The notes under the pieces: generated by a model | The model's database searches: none | What the model saw: only the letters and a program-made list of their open reading frames with translations | What the model was told of the DNA's origin: nothing | Position numbers and translations under genes: made by a program | IMG/VR virus record: IMGVR_UViG_3300042908_000680 | Location: 1-64,000 of that record | From: a virus | DNA length: 64,000 nt | Strand: one strand, 5' to 3' | Shown: positions 21,347 to 27,574 of the stretch, piece by piece | How the letters are laid out: the number at the start of each line of letters is the position of its first letter | Numbering within the stretch: position 1 is the stretch's first letter

Positions 21347-21703
21347 TCAAGAGTTAGTGGTCCAGCAATCCATACCACACTTCTTGAGTTCGTCGCACAG
21401 TTTTTGTGCAGATGCTGGGTCAAGAGGAGGAGAGTAGTTAGTTTTAGCGTCGTGCTGACAACTTTCAACCCAATCCTTACTTTCCTTGAGTCCCCAACCG
21501 GTAGCAAATCGGAGAACCTTGATGGCAGCGATCTTATGATCCCAATACTGAGTGTCATACCTGACACCGTTACAGCCAACCAACAACTTCTCGTTGCCAG
21601 TAGCCAGTTCCAGAGCCTTGATGATCCTCTCGTAAAGATCGGGGCTATTGGTTGAAGTAGCAATGCTCACCATCTCACGAATCGTCATGCCAACGTTAAT
21701 CAT
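21347..21703 (-). CDS. ribosomal protein bL12 C-terminal-domain-like protein
   Basis: 118 aa. Residues 57-118 follow the L7/L12 C-terminal domain closely: KIAAIKVLRFATGWGLKESK then DWVES, against KVAVIKAVRxATGLGLKEAK then DLVES in E. coli, and later ASAQKLCDELKKCGMD against the closing helix. That domain recruits translation factors to the ribosome. The N-terminal part (MTIREMVSIATSTNSPDLYE) is not the bL12 dimer domain. It may act in translation control or mimic the stalk. bL12 has been reported in other phages. AAGGAA precedes the start. Confidence 0.8.
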   Translation of the reverse strand: MINVGMTIREMVSIATSTNSPDLYERIIKALELATGNEKLLVGCNGVRYDTQYWDHKIAAIKVLRFATGWGLKESKDWVESCQHDAKTNYSPPLDPASAQKLCDELKKCGMDCWTTNS

Positions 21704-21975
21704 TTGTTTTCCTTATTAGTAATCCAAGGGTAATCGGGAGGGTAATCTTCGCTAGGTGGTTGTGGTTTCTCTTGTCCTAAATCTGGCATCCACCACGGGG
21801 CATCCATATAATCTACATTTCCCCAAGTTTCGCCACAATAGATATTATGAATACAAAACTTATCATCATAGTTTATCTTATATGTACCACGCCACACACC
21901 AATGGCCTCACCATAATAGATGATCTTTTGACCATTAACAGGGCGACGAGGGCCATGAAAACTAATCCATTCCAT
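21700..21975 (-). CDS. hypothetical protein (DUF551-like start)
   Basis: 91 aa. MEWISFHGPRRPVNGQKIIY then YGEAIGVWRG resembles the W-I-S...P-xxGxxVLV opening of DUF551 proteins. Rich in Trp, Tyr and Pro. ATGA overlap with the bL12-like gene. Function unknown. Confidence 0.55.
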   Translation of the reverse strand: MEWISFHGPRRPVNGQKIIYYGEAIGVWRGTYKINYDDKFCIHNIYCGETWGNVDYMDAPWWMPDLGQEKPQPPSEDYPPDYPWITNKENK

Positions 21976-22061
21976 TATTGATTTCTATTCTTATACTGAA
22001 AGTAAAGGAAAGCAACTGCTATTACTGTACCACAGATACATTGTACCATTTCGTTAGTCAT
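21975..22061 (-). CDS. 28-aa membrane microprotein
   Basis: Reads MTNEMVQCICGTVIAVAFLY then FQYKNRNQ; one hydrophobic helix with a basic end. It sits in a chain of overlapping starts and stops (TAATG, ATGA). A Met one codon upstream is also possible. Confidence 0.5.
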   Translation of the reverse strand: MTNEMVQCICGTVIAVAFLYFQYKNRNQ

Positions 22062-22228
22062 CATACACTCATCGCTATTTTGTAGGCAAAGTCAATCAAC
22101 TCTTCCACAGTTATACCATGCTCTGCTGCTAATGTCAAGGCATCTTCTCTGATTGGTTTACAAGCCGCAACCATAGGGCTTTTCAAAACCTTCATCACCT
22201 TCAGCATTGCTTTTTCTTTATCAGTCAT
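22061..22228 (-). CDS. hypothetical protein, 55 aa
   Basis: Starts MTDKEKAMLKVMKVLKSPMV; helical, with ACKPIREDALTLAAEHGITV. It overlaps both neighbours. Its codons contain a promoter at 22110-22138. Confidence 0.55.
   Translation of the reverse strand: MTDKEKAMLKVMKVLKSPMVAACKPIREDALTLAAEHGITVEELIDFAYKIAMSV
22110..22138 (-). promoter_or_regulatory. sigma70-like promoter inside the 55-aa gene
   Basis: TTGACA, 17 nt, TATAAC within coding sequence; could fire the 21975-21347 genes. Confidence 0.4.
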
Positions 22229-22424
22229 TCAATCCATTCCTTATCATTTGGATTAGGTTAGAAGCATCACCCAAAGCCGCAGATTCAAAATCATCATCAA
22301 GATTTTCAGCAACGCTATCAAGTATATTCTCAATATTTAATAATGCAATACCAATATCATGAAATGATAAATCATCAATATCAATACTAAGAGCATCTGC
22401 TATTTGTTTCTTAGATATTCTCAT
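22221..22424 (-). CDS. hypothetical protein
   Basis: 67 aa, starting MRISKKQIADALSIDIDDLS. The N-terminus resembles a short helix-turn-helix, the rest is acidic helix. AAAGGAAAAAA precedes the start. A DNA-binding role is a guess. Confidence 0.55.
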   Translation of the reverse strand: MRISKKQIADALSIDIDDLSFHDIGIALLNIENILDSVAENLDDDFESAALGDASNLIQMIRNGLND

Positions 22425-22515
22425 TTTTTTCCTTTGTATTATAAACCAGCGAATCTTTTACGCCCCGATTCTTATAACCCACGCCTATAACGTTCAAGGC
22501 TTGGAAACCGTTCAC
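22411..22515 (-). CDS. possible 34-aa leader peptide after the tRNA-like RNA
   Basis: A GTG start 5 nt after GGGAGGA opens a 34-codon frame (VNGFQALNVIGVGYKNRGVK onward) that overlaps the next gene start by 14 nt. It lies 92 nt beyond the structured RNA. It may be a small gene or a translated leader coupling to the 22221-22424 gene. Confidence 0.4.
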   Translation of the reverse strand: MNGFQALNVIGVGYKNRGVKDSLVYNTKEKNENI

Positions 22516-22606
22516 GGAAATCCTCCCTGCAAAGAAATTAGTTTGCTAGCAACAACTAGTATATCTTTGGTCTGGCTCTTGGTAACGGTTACTGGTTGTA
22601 TTATAT

Positions 22607-22738
22607 TGTGTGTCGGGAATCCAACCCGATAGAGAGCAGCATAAGCCTTCCCATAGCCTAGGTCGGCAACCCCATACATCCATTAGATGCAGACGCTGTT
22701 TGCTGGGCTATCTCTCTAGTAGCGGCAACTACCACACA
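22607..22738 (-). ncRNA. structured RNA with tRNA-like four-way junction, unidentified
   Basis: 132 nt with four contiguous helices and no unpaired bases at the junction: closing stem TGTGTG/CACACA; a D-arm-like hairpin GTAG-TTGCCG-CTAC; a long arm opened by TAGAGAG/CTCTCTA and continued by CAGCA/TGCTG; and a T-arm-like hairpin TCGGG-TTGGATT-CCCGA. The bulge ATAGCC in the long arm can pair with GGCTAT further in (pseudoknot). A smaller hairpin TGCATC/GATGTA lies at its tip. A promoter stands 26 nt upstream. It is not a normal tRNA: no anticodon arm, no GG in the D loop, and G instead of C at the T-loop position 56. It is not the tmRNA, which is elsewhere. Confidence 0.7.
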
Positions 22739-22763
22739 TAAGTTTGTTTTGTCTTACTCCCTC

Positions 22764-22791
22764 ATTCTACACTATGTTATCGGCTTGTCAA
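22764..22791 (-). promoter_or_regulatory. sigma70-like promoter for the tRNA-like RNA
   Basis: TTGACA, 16 nt (AGCCGATAACATAGTG), TAGAAT. The -35 box overlaps the stop codon of the upstream gene. Confidence 0.8.
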
Positions 22792-23198
22792 GGGGCAATC
22801 TTTAGAGGATTCAAAATATCTTGCCTACATTCATTATAGAACACACCCTTTGATGTAAGGTGAAGGATGTCAAATGCAAGACCGTCAATGTTTCTTCCTG
22901 ACCAAGTATGCCAGTATGGGAGTTTCCTAGGGTCATACTTTAGGTGAGTAGAATATGAGGGGATATATGAATCATCATATTTAAATCCATCCTTAAACTT
23001 AATCCATGCACAAACATCCTTATTAGCCCCCATATAAATCTTGTTTGCTACATTACGGTTGTTATATAGAACACAGTTATGGAGTTCAATGATTTGCTCT
23101 TCTGGATGAATATACCAGACCCTCTTAGTTATAGTATCTTTGAACTGCCAGTGCTTATAGTGTTGACCAGCCCCAAGATGAAAACGAACATTAAACAT
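22788..23198 (-). CDS. hypothetical protein
   Basis: 136 aa, strand-rich with many aromatic residues (FHLGAGQHYKHWQFKDTITK, then KYDPRKLPYWHTWSGRNIDG). Its stop codon sits in the promoter of the structured RNA. No family recognised. Confidence 0.65.
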   Translation of the reverse strand: MFNVRFHLGAGQHYKHWQFKDTITKRVWYIHPEEQIIELHNCVLYNNRNVANKIYMGANKDVCAWIKFKDGFKYDDSYIPSYSTHLKYDPRKLPYWHTWSGRNIDGLAFDILHLTSKGVFYNECRQDILNPLKIAP

Positions 23199-23201
23199 AT
23201 A

Positions 23202-23396
23202 TCACCATGCGTAAATGCCAACTCGTTCAATATTAGACTCTAGTTTACCATTCTTGTAGATATAGTCAATAGCAGCATTTTCATCCTCACTAGGTGTGCC
23301 GCCAAGAATATCTTCTGGAATATCTATAAAGAATATATCCCAAGTAAAATCATCGAACAAACAATAATATGTGATATTTCTTATTAGAGTATTCAT
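23202..23396 (-). CDS. hypothetical protein
   Basis: 64 aa, starting MNTLIRNITYYCLFDDFTWD, acidic (GGTPSEDENAAIDYIYKNG). ATGA overlap with the Api92-like gene. Unknown. Confidence 0.6.
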   Translation of the reverse strand: MNTLIRNITYYCLFDDFTWDIFFIDIPEDILGGTPSEDENAAIDYIYKNGKLESNIERVGIYAW

Positions 23397-23884
23397 GCTT
23401 CTTCCTCCATCATCTCAAAGAACTCGTCCATACCATACTCATTCCACAGTGCTACAGGAATAATATCCTGCTTATTATCTATATCACCATATTCAATATA
23501 GTTGTCAATACCATTATCCCAAATGCCACAGTAGGCCATTCCCGGCTCAAAGTATGTAGCACGAACATTATAATCCAACTCTACCAGTTTTTCGTAGAAC
23601 TGAATAGGGGGCGACCATGCGGTATTGAATGACACCACAACCTTACCATCTTCAATCTTAGCAGGATCGTAGTATTCATCCTTGCCAAAGTCCCACTTGG
23701 TTCCCCAGTTATTGCAACACCAGTTATACCAACGCGGATTTGGCCCATCATCTTCATAATATCCTTCGGGAACTGGCAAGTAATGCTCACACGTTTTGCC
23801 AGAGTTATAGGCATCAACAAACTCTTGCAACTTCGCAGGATCGCTATGGGAAATATACAGATTATTCATGCACCAGTTAGGCAT
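23393..23884 (-). CDS. Api92-like protein with ferredoxin-like domain
   Basis: 163 aa. MPNWCMNNLYISHSDPAKLQ, WCCNNWGTKWDFG, VSFNTAWSPPIQFYEKLV and FEPGMAYCGIW are the ordered motifs of the Api92-like ferredoxin-fold family found in phages and mobile elements. No enzyme activity is known for the family. It heads a coupled group with a one-base overlap at its start. Confidence 0.8.
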   Translation of the reverse strand: MPNWCMNNLYISHSDPAKLQEFVDAYNSGKTCEHYLPVPEGYYEDDGPNPRWYNWCCNNWGTKWDFGKDEYYDPAKIEDGKVVVSFNTAWSPPIQFYEKLVELDYNVRATYFEPGMAYCGIWDNGIDNYIEYGDIDNKQDIIPVALWNEYGMDEFFEMMEEEA

Positions 23885-24033
23885 TAGATGTCTCTTTCTT
23901 CAATGACGTTAGAGGAACCACAATCCATACACTGACAGTTATCATACGGGCCACCAATGACGTTACCATCTTGGTCTACCCATGCGTCATAACCTATACG
24001 ATTACTATCGCACTGTTCACATATCATACTCAT
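23884..24033 (-). CDS. 49-aa zinc-ribbon protein
   Basis: Starts MSMICEQCDSNRIGYDAWVD and has CQCMDCGSSN: two CxxC pairs around a strand turn, the form of a small zinc ribbon. TAATG contact with the Api92-like gene. Confidence 0.65.
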   Translation of the reverse strand: MSMICEQCDSNRIGYDAWVDQDGNVIGGPYDNCQCMDCGSSNVIEERDI

Positions 24034-24205
24034 CACGCCACCTCCTGTCAATAGACTTACGAGTACGTTGACGCTTGGGACGATTATCGAACACCGTATA
24101 TTTGTGTTCTTGGTGTCCCTGCCGCATTTCCCACGGCATAACTTTCTTGATTTTGATTACGTTGCGGCGTGGCCGAGTATCGTCGTTGTTGTGGAGGGTA
24201 ATCAT
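24017..24205 (-). CDS. small basic protein (overlapping frame)
   Basis: 62 aa, very basic (KIKKVMPWEMRQGHQEHKYT, PKRQRTRKSIDRRWRDEY). It overlaps the 3' part of the 24084-24410 gene by 122 nt in another frame and lacks a good ribosome-binding site. It ends inside the start of the zinc-ribbon gene, as real genes here do. An internal promoter at 24272 could serve it. Confidence 0.4.
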   Translation of the reverse strand: MITLHNNDDTRPRRNVIKIKKVMPWEMRQGHQEHKYTVFDNRPKRQRTRKSIDRRWRDEYDM

Positions 24206-24410
24206 ACCATATTCCGTTTTCGTGTTGATAGTAAACTTTGTCAGTATTAGGATCGTAAGCCATCAGACAGTATTGTATAGGATAGTTCGTCTTTGTCAAG
24301 ACCTCAGTTTTAGATATTTGAGGGATTTTTATATTTCCAGATTGAACATCCTTAAAGCCCGTATACACCAATCCACAAATCGTGATAATCACGCCAATCC
24401 ACTGAATCAT
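24084..24410 (-). CDS. membrane-anchored protein with Gln/Asn-rich tail
   Basis: 108 aa from MIQWIGVIITICGLVYTGFK; AAGGAG lies upstream. One N-terminal membrane helix, a polar body (YDPNTDKVYYQHENGIWYDY) and a low-complexity tail rich in Gln, Arg and Asn. Function unknown. Confidence 0.55.
   Translation of the reverse strand: MIQWIGVIITICGLVYTGFKDVQSGNIKIPQISKTEVLTKTNYPIQYCLMAYDPNTDKVYYQHENGIWYDYPPQQRRYSATPQRNQNQESYAVGNAAGTPRTQIYGVR
24272..24299 (-). promoter_or_regulatory. sigma70-like promoter inside the 24084-24410 gene
   Basis: TTGACA, 16 nt, TACAAT within the coding frame. A transcript from here could start translation at MAYDPN of the same frame or at the basic protein. Confidence 0.55.
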
Positions 24411-24429
24411 GATACCTTTCTCCTTTTTC

Positions 24430-24457
24430 ATATAAGGATTATCGGCAGTCTGTTCAA
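24430..24457 (-). promoter_or_regulatory. sigma70-like promoter with GCCGATA spacer
   Basis: TTGAAC, 16 nt (AGACTGCCGATAATCC), TTATAT; 20 nt before the membrane-anchored gene. Confidence 0.6.
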
Positions 24458-24503
24458 GAAACTTTAGGCTGGCTGACTACCCCTGCGAAAATGATCGGGC
24501 TTG

Positions 24504-24653
24504 TTAGGCAAAGACAACCTTATATTCCGCAGTCTTTTCAACCCACACATTTTGCCCATATTTCTCAGTTGCCTTAACATACGCTTCAAACTGGCTAGGG
24601 GATGATACATACCCCGCAAACCGGTTATTCTTCCAAACTCTCCATACATACAT
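24504..24653 (-). CDS. hypothetical protein, 49 aa
   Basis: From MYVWRVWKNNRFAGYVSSPS, with QFEAYVKATEKYGQNVWVEK after. AGGAG 7 nt upstream, balanced composition and regular strand-helix pattern mark this frame as the real one; a longer overlapping frame (24464-24649) reads as Arg-rich noise. Function unknown. Confidence 0.7.
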   Translation of the reverse strand: MYVWRVWKNNRFAGYVSSPSQFEAYVKATEKYGQNVWVEKTAEYKVVFA

Positions 24654-24674
24654 AACTGTTTCTCCTATATACGT

Positions 24675-24702
24675 ACTCTACCATAACTATCGGTCAAGTC
24701 AA
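24675..24702 (-). promoter_or_regulatory. sigma70-like promoter with ACCGATA spacer
   Basis: TTGACT, 16 nt (TGACCGATAGTTATGG), TAGAGT; fires the 49-aa gene. Confidence 0.65.
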
Positions 24703-24720
24703 GACTCTATCTTTAATGAT

Positions 24721-24805
24721 CCTAAGTCTATATTCTGTAAGGATTTACGTCAAATCTCCCCGGCCCCGCTCACCATAACTCTAATGGCGGCAAGGGTTTA
24801 CGTCA
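24721..24805. repeat. two-hairpin repeat element, copy D
   Basis: CTAAGTCTATATTCTGTAAG and GATTTACG, core CTCCCCGGCCCCG, then a degenerate right hairpin ending AAGGGTTTACG. It touches the stop codon of the 24803-25030 gene. Confidence 0.7.
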
Positions 24806-25030
24806 CATTGTCCAACCAGCTTCGGCGGCAACTAGTTTAGTGGGAATAACAATAGTATCCGGTTTTGCTGTGGCATAATCTTTCATACCACGCTCGTCTA
24901 TATAAAAGTGTTCATCTAGTACGTCAAACTTATTAGTTTCCCCTAGTGCTACAACAGCGGCCTCTAGTGGACTTTTATCTGTAGAGTAGATAAGTTCCAA
25001 CGTGTTAGACTTGATATAAAACTTACTCAT
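24803..25030 (-). CDS. hypothetical protein
   Basis: 75 aa from MSKFYIKSNTLELIYSTDKS; the start overlaps the upstream stop (ATGAGTAA). SPLEAAVVALGETNKFDVLD and ...HFYIDERGM suggest a small alpha/beta protein. Unknown. Confidence 0.6.
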   Translation of the reverse strand: MSKFYIKSNTLELIYSTDKSPLEAAVVALGETNKFDVLDEHFYIDERGMKDYATAKPDTIVIPTKLVAAEAGWTM

Positions 25031-25526
25031 AGCAGCAACCGCCCTTTCTGCAAGTGATACAATAACAGTTATCGCTGGTAACGCTTTCATCGCCAGTATC
25101 AATACATACCATAACGGGAAGACCGCCACGCATTACAAATCCTACATTACCGGGATGATCGTCACCAAAATGAAATCCACAATCTTCCATATTACCTATT
25201 AGATTGCATATCTCATCTTCATAATCATACATAATACTTTGACGATCACAACATTCACAACCATTACCGGGACAGCAGATTAGTTCAGCGATTTCTGTGA
25301 TAAAACCCCATCCACTAAGACTCTTATCACTCCTACGAACACGCCCGACTTGACTATAAACATATGGGGCAAGATTATACATAGAGAGTTCAGTCTGGTT
25401 AGCATGTGCAATGTCTGCACTCATTTTAGAATCGAATACCTTGAAGCCCCTATTCTTCATTCCCTTGAGTTTATAGAATGAGGACGCACAACCCGCACCG
25501 CTCTTTTTCTTTACAATAGTATACAT
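25023..25526 (-). CDS. protein-kinase-like fold protein
   Basis: 167 aa from MYTIVKKKSGAGCASSFYKL. FHFGDDHPGNVGF followed by VMVCIDTGDES resembles the catalytic loop and DxG metal-binding segment of kinase-like folds (HxDxxxxN...IDxG), here with His-Pro-Gly-Asn. A Cys cluster CCPGNGCECCD lies between, and the end is CYCITCRKGGCC, so it also binds metal. Such short kinase-like proteins occur in phages without known substrates. GGGAG sets the start. Confidence 0.5.
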   Translation of the reverse strand: MYTIVKKKSGAGCASSFYKLKGMKNRGFKVFDSKMSADIAHANQTELSMYNLAPYVYSQVGRVRRSDKSLSGWGFITEIAELICCPGNGCECCDRQSIMYDYEDEICNLIGNMEDCGFHFGDDHPGNVGFVMRGGLPVMVCIDTGDESVTSDNCYCITCRKGGCCYE

Positions 25527-25528
25527 AA

Positions 25529-25747
25529 TCAACTCCCAAGGCTAATGAGTACGGAATCGTCCAGACCGCAAAAATCAATAGTAATATCTAATACTTGTTC
25601 AAGCATGGCCTTACTAATCAAGGTATCCTCATTAGTTCCAAATGAAATATCACTATGGCATATTTCTTCTATAACATGATCATAATCTAAAGTATTCTGC
25701 TCACAAACATCGGCAAGTGTAACGCAGTCGTATATAAAAACTTTCAT
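25529..25747 (-). CDS. hypothetical protein
   Basis: 72 aa, acidic helix-rich (ADVCEQNTLDYDHVIEEICH). The gene ends 2 nt before the kinase-like gene. Unknown. Confidence 0.6.
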   Translation of the reverse strand: MKVFIYDCVTLADVCEQNTLDYDHVIEEICHSDISFGTNEDTLISKAMLEQVLDITIDFCGLDDSVLISLGS

Positions 25748-25755
25748 ATTTATCC

Positions 25756-26460
25756 TTAGTGAGAGGGAAACAACACGTTAGCCAAACCCTTGACGCACAG
25801 ATTACAGTCTACACTACCCTTCGTCGGTGTGCAAGTGACAACGCCACGACCACGACGGATTTCGGGGCAAGTGATAAACTTCGTACCATTTAGCACGACG
25901 AGTTTGGGCAGACTGTTACGCCACTCAGCAGCAGCGGCTTTACGCTTGGGACGCTTCTTAGCAATCTTTTGATCACTATCGCACCACGCGAACAGTTTGA
26001 ACCCTTGAGCCTTTGCCTCATTCATATCATCGTCATTGTGGATACTAGCATATACATTCATATACTTTTCAAATGCCACAAGGCGACTATCGTAGATATG
26101 AGTATAAAACCACATATCGGGCAATGATTTACCTTCCGATATGATACTCTCACAAGCCCACGTTACATTCTCAACATAGTTGGTATCCAACTCACCATTG
26201 AGAAACCAATCGCCACGCTCATGCCAACGAATAGACTTCTCTTTACGAATCGCTTCCAGAATCATAGCACGAATACGATTCTTTTCTGTGATAAGATTCT
26301 GCATACCAGCAGGACGCACGTTAGGATACATTTTCTCGGTTTGCTCTGCATAGCAACCGTCACCAAGAAATGCACAACTAGGTGGGCAAGTATCACCCAC
26401 GGGACGCGACACCACCAAACAACCCTTGCCAAGTTTATCGTTACCGTCTGCAACTTTCAT
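25756..26460 (-). CDS. GP88-like phage protein
   Basis: 234 aa. The N-terminus has GDTCPPSCAFLGDGCYAEQT, the Cys cluster of the mycobacteriophage gp88-type family; RWHERGDWF follows, and the C-terminus has CTPTKGSVDCNLC. The Cys sites probably hold an iron-sulfur cluster or zinc. The family's biochemical role is not established. Strong promoter and GC-rich codons point to high expression. Confidence 0.8.
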   Translation of the reverse strand: MKVADGNDKLGKGCLVVSRPVGDTCPPSCAFLGDGCYAEQTEKMYPNVRPAGMQNLITEKNRIRAMILEAIRKEKSIRWHERGDWFLNGELDTNYVENVTWACESIISEGKSLPDMWFYTHIYDSRLVAFEKYMNVYASIHNDDDMNEAKAQGFKLFAWCDSDQKIAKKRPKRKAAAAEWRNSLPKLVVLNGTKFITCPEIRRGRGVVTCTPTKGSVDCNLCVKGLANVLFPSH

Positions 26461-26483
26461 AACTTTCTCCTGTGTATGCCATC

Positions 26484-26511
26484 ATTCTACACTCTATATC
26501 GGCACGGTCAA
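26484..26511 (-). promoter_or_regulatory. sigma70-like promoter with GCCGATA spacer
   Basis: TTGACC, 16 nt (GTGCCGATATAGAGTG), TAGAAT; 23 nt before the GP88-like gene. Confidence 0.75.
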
Positions 26512-26552
26512 GGGGAAATATTTAGCAGTTGTTGCAAAAAATGAAATAACTG

Positions 26553-26627
26553 AATCCTAGGGCATTTGGCACGAAAAACGCGGCCCGCCCCGTTGTTGCT
26601 AAATCCTTGAGAGATAAGGACTTACGA
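26553..26627. repeat. two-hairpin repeat element, copy E
   Basis: Left part is ATTTGGCACGAAAA instead of a hairpin; core CGCGGCCCGCCCCG; right hairpin CTAAATCCTTGAGAGATAAG and GACTTACG. Lies between tRNA-Asp and the next promoter. Confidence 0.75.
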
Positions 26628-26635
26628 AAAGATAA

Positions 26636-26709
26636 CGAGAATGACGGGACTTGAACCCGCAACCTCTAGCGTGACAGGCTAGCGATCTAACCAATTGATC
26701 TACATTCCC
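26636..26709 (-). tRNA. tRNA-Asp(GTC)
   Basis: 74 nt: acceptor GGGAATG/CATTCTC, anticodon stem CTAGC/GCTAG, loop CTGTCAC (anticodon GTC), T-arm GCGGGTTCAAGTCCCGT, discriminator G as expected for Asp. Confidence 0.93.
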
Positions 26710-26713
26710 AAAA

Positions 26714-26785
26714 TGACCCCACAGGGAATCGAACCCTGATTCTCGGAGCGAAAATCCGATTTCCTAACCGTTAGAAGATGGGGCC
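26714..26785 (-). tRNA. tRNA-Glu(TTC)
   Basis: 72 nt: acceptor GGCCCCA/TGGGGTC, anticodon stem TCGGA/TCCGA, loop TTTTCGC (anticodon TTC), T-arm CAGGGTTCGATTCCCTG. Confidence 0.93.
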
Positions 26786-26788
26786 AAG

Positions 26789-26860
26789 CTGGCAAAACAG
26801 GATTCGAACCTATAACCTAGCGGTTAACAGCCGCTTGCACTACCGTTGTGCTATTTGCCA
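26789..26860 (-). tRNA. tRNA-Asn(GTT)
   Basis: 72 nt: acceptor TGGCAAA/TTTGCCA, anticodon stem AGCGG/CCGCT, loop CTGTTAA (anticodon GTT), discriminator G. Confidence 0.93.
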
Positions 26861-26864
26861 ATAT

Positions 26865-26933
26865 TTCGGGACTACGATTCGAACGTAGAAAGACTGATCC
26901 AAAGTCAGTCGTGATACCGTTTCACCATCCCGA
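26865..26933 (-). tRNA. tRNA-Gln(TTG)
   Basis: 69 nt, slightly short: acceptor TCGGGAT/GTCCCGA, anticodon stem ACTGA/TCAGT, loop CTTTGGA (anticodon TTG), T-arm CTACGTTCGAATCGTAG. Confidence 0.9.
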
Positions 26934-26935
26934 AG

Positions 26936-27007
26936 AGCCGACAACAGGACTTGAACCTGTAACCTACTGATTACAAATCAGTGGCTCTACCATTGAGCTA
27001 TGTCGGC
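26936..27007 (-). tRNA. tRNA-Thr(TGT)
   Basis: 72 nt: acceptor GCCGACA/TGTCGGC, anticodon stem ACTGA/TCAGT, loop TTTGTAA (anticodon TGT), T-arm ACAGGTTCAAGTCCTGT. Confidence 0.93.
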
Positions 27008-27019
27008 CACCACCGCAAC

Positions 27020-27163
27020 TCAACCGTCAGCCTCCGAACCATAAATATTGTACCATTCACCACTATCATCTACTACGATAATCTCCTCATCATATACGAT
27101 AAGATCATCATACTCTTCAGTATCGTAAGGGCCGCACCATTTCATGACATTTTCGTTGTACAT
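27020..27163 (-). CDS. hypothetical acidic protein, 47 aa
   Basis: MYNENVMKWCGPYDTEEYDD, then strands ending GEWYNIYGSEADG. It lies between tRNA-Lys and tRNA-Thr and would be cotranscribed with the tRNA cluster. The ribosome-binding site is weak. Confidence 0.5.
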   Translation of the reverse strand: MYNENVMKWCGPYDTEEYDDLIVYDEEIIVVDDSGEWYNIYGSEADG

Positions 27164-27195
27164 AGTATTTAGGGGTTAAAGGAATGGTTTTATCT

Positions 27196-27224
27196 ATTAT
27201 ACTGTATACACACCAAAAAGTCAA
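27196..27224 (-). promoter_or_regulatory. sigma70-like promoter for the five-tRNA cluster
   Basis: TTGACT, 17 nt, TATAAT, immediately after the end of tRNA-Lys. It should fire the 47-aa gene and tRNAs Thr, Gln, Asn, Glu and Asp. Confidence 0.7.
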
Positions 27225-27298
27225 TGAGTCATGTAGGATTCGAACCTACGACCAACGGATTAAAAGTCCGATGCTCTAACCAACTGAGCTAATGACCC
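27225..27298 (-). tRNA. tRNA-Lys(TTT)
   Basis: 74 nt: acceptor GGGTCAT/ATGACTC, D-arm GCTCAGTTGGTTAGAGC, loop CTTTTAA (anticodon TTT), T-arm GTAGGTTCGAATCCTAC, discriminator A. The outer anticodon-stem pair is T-T. Confidence 0.92.
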
Positions 27299-27308
27299 CC
27301 GCGAATCA

Positions 27309-27536
27309 TCAAGTCAAATCTTCATCATTATCCTCAATATCGTCAGTAATATCTTCCGCAATGTTATTGATATACTCTAAATACTCTTTATCAGAATGGC
27401 TCTCTAACCATTGATCCATTAGTTCTCCCGCCATAATATCCTGCAAATACAGGGTAATATCTTCGGGCCACTCATGGAATGGCTTCTTAATAGCGTCCTT
27501 GATTTCCTTACTGGTGTATATTCCGAATATGTTCAT
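27309..27536 (-). CDS. hypothetical acidic protein
   Basis: 75 aa: MNIFGIYTSKEIKDAIKKPF, LYLQDIMAGELMDQWLESHS and an acidic end. Precedes tRNA-Lys in the same transcript. Unknown. Confidence 0.6.
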   Translation of the reverse strand: MNIFGIYTSKEIKDAIKKPFHEWPEDITLYLQDIMAGELMDQWLESHSDKEYLEYINNIAEDITDDIEDNDEDLT

Positions 27537-27574
27537 TTCTTCCCTTATAATGTTATCGGTTACTGACTCTTAAT

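Noticed and set aside
22607-22738. Ordinary tRNA or intron-containing tRNA
   Set aside because: No anticodon loop can be drawn, the D-loop lacks GG, the T-loop has G at position 56, and the long arm is fully structured and too short for a group I intron.
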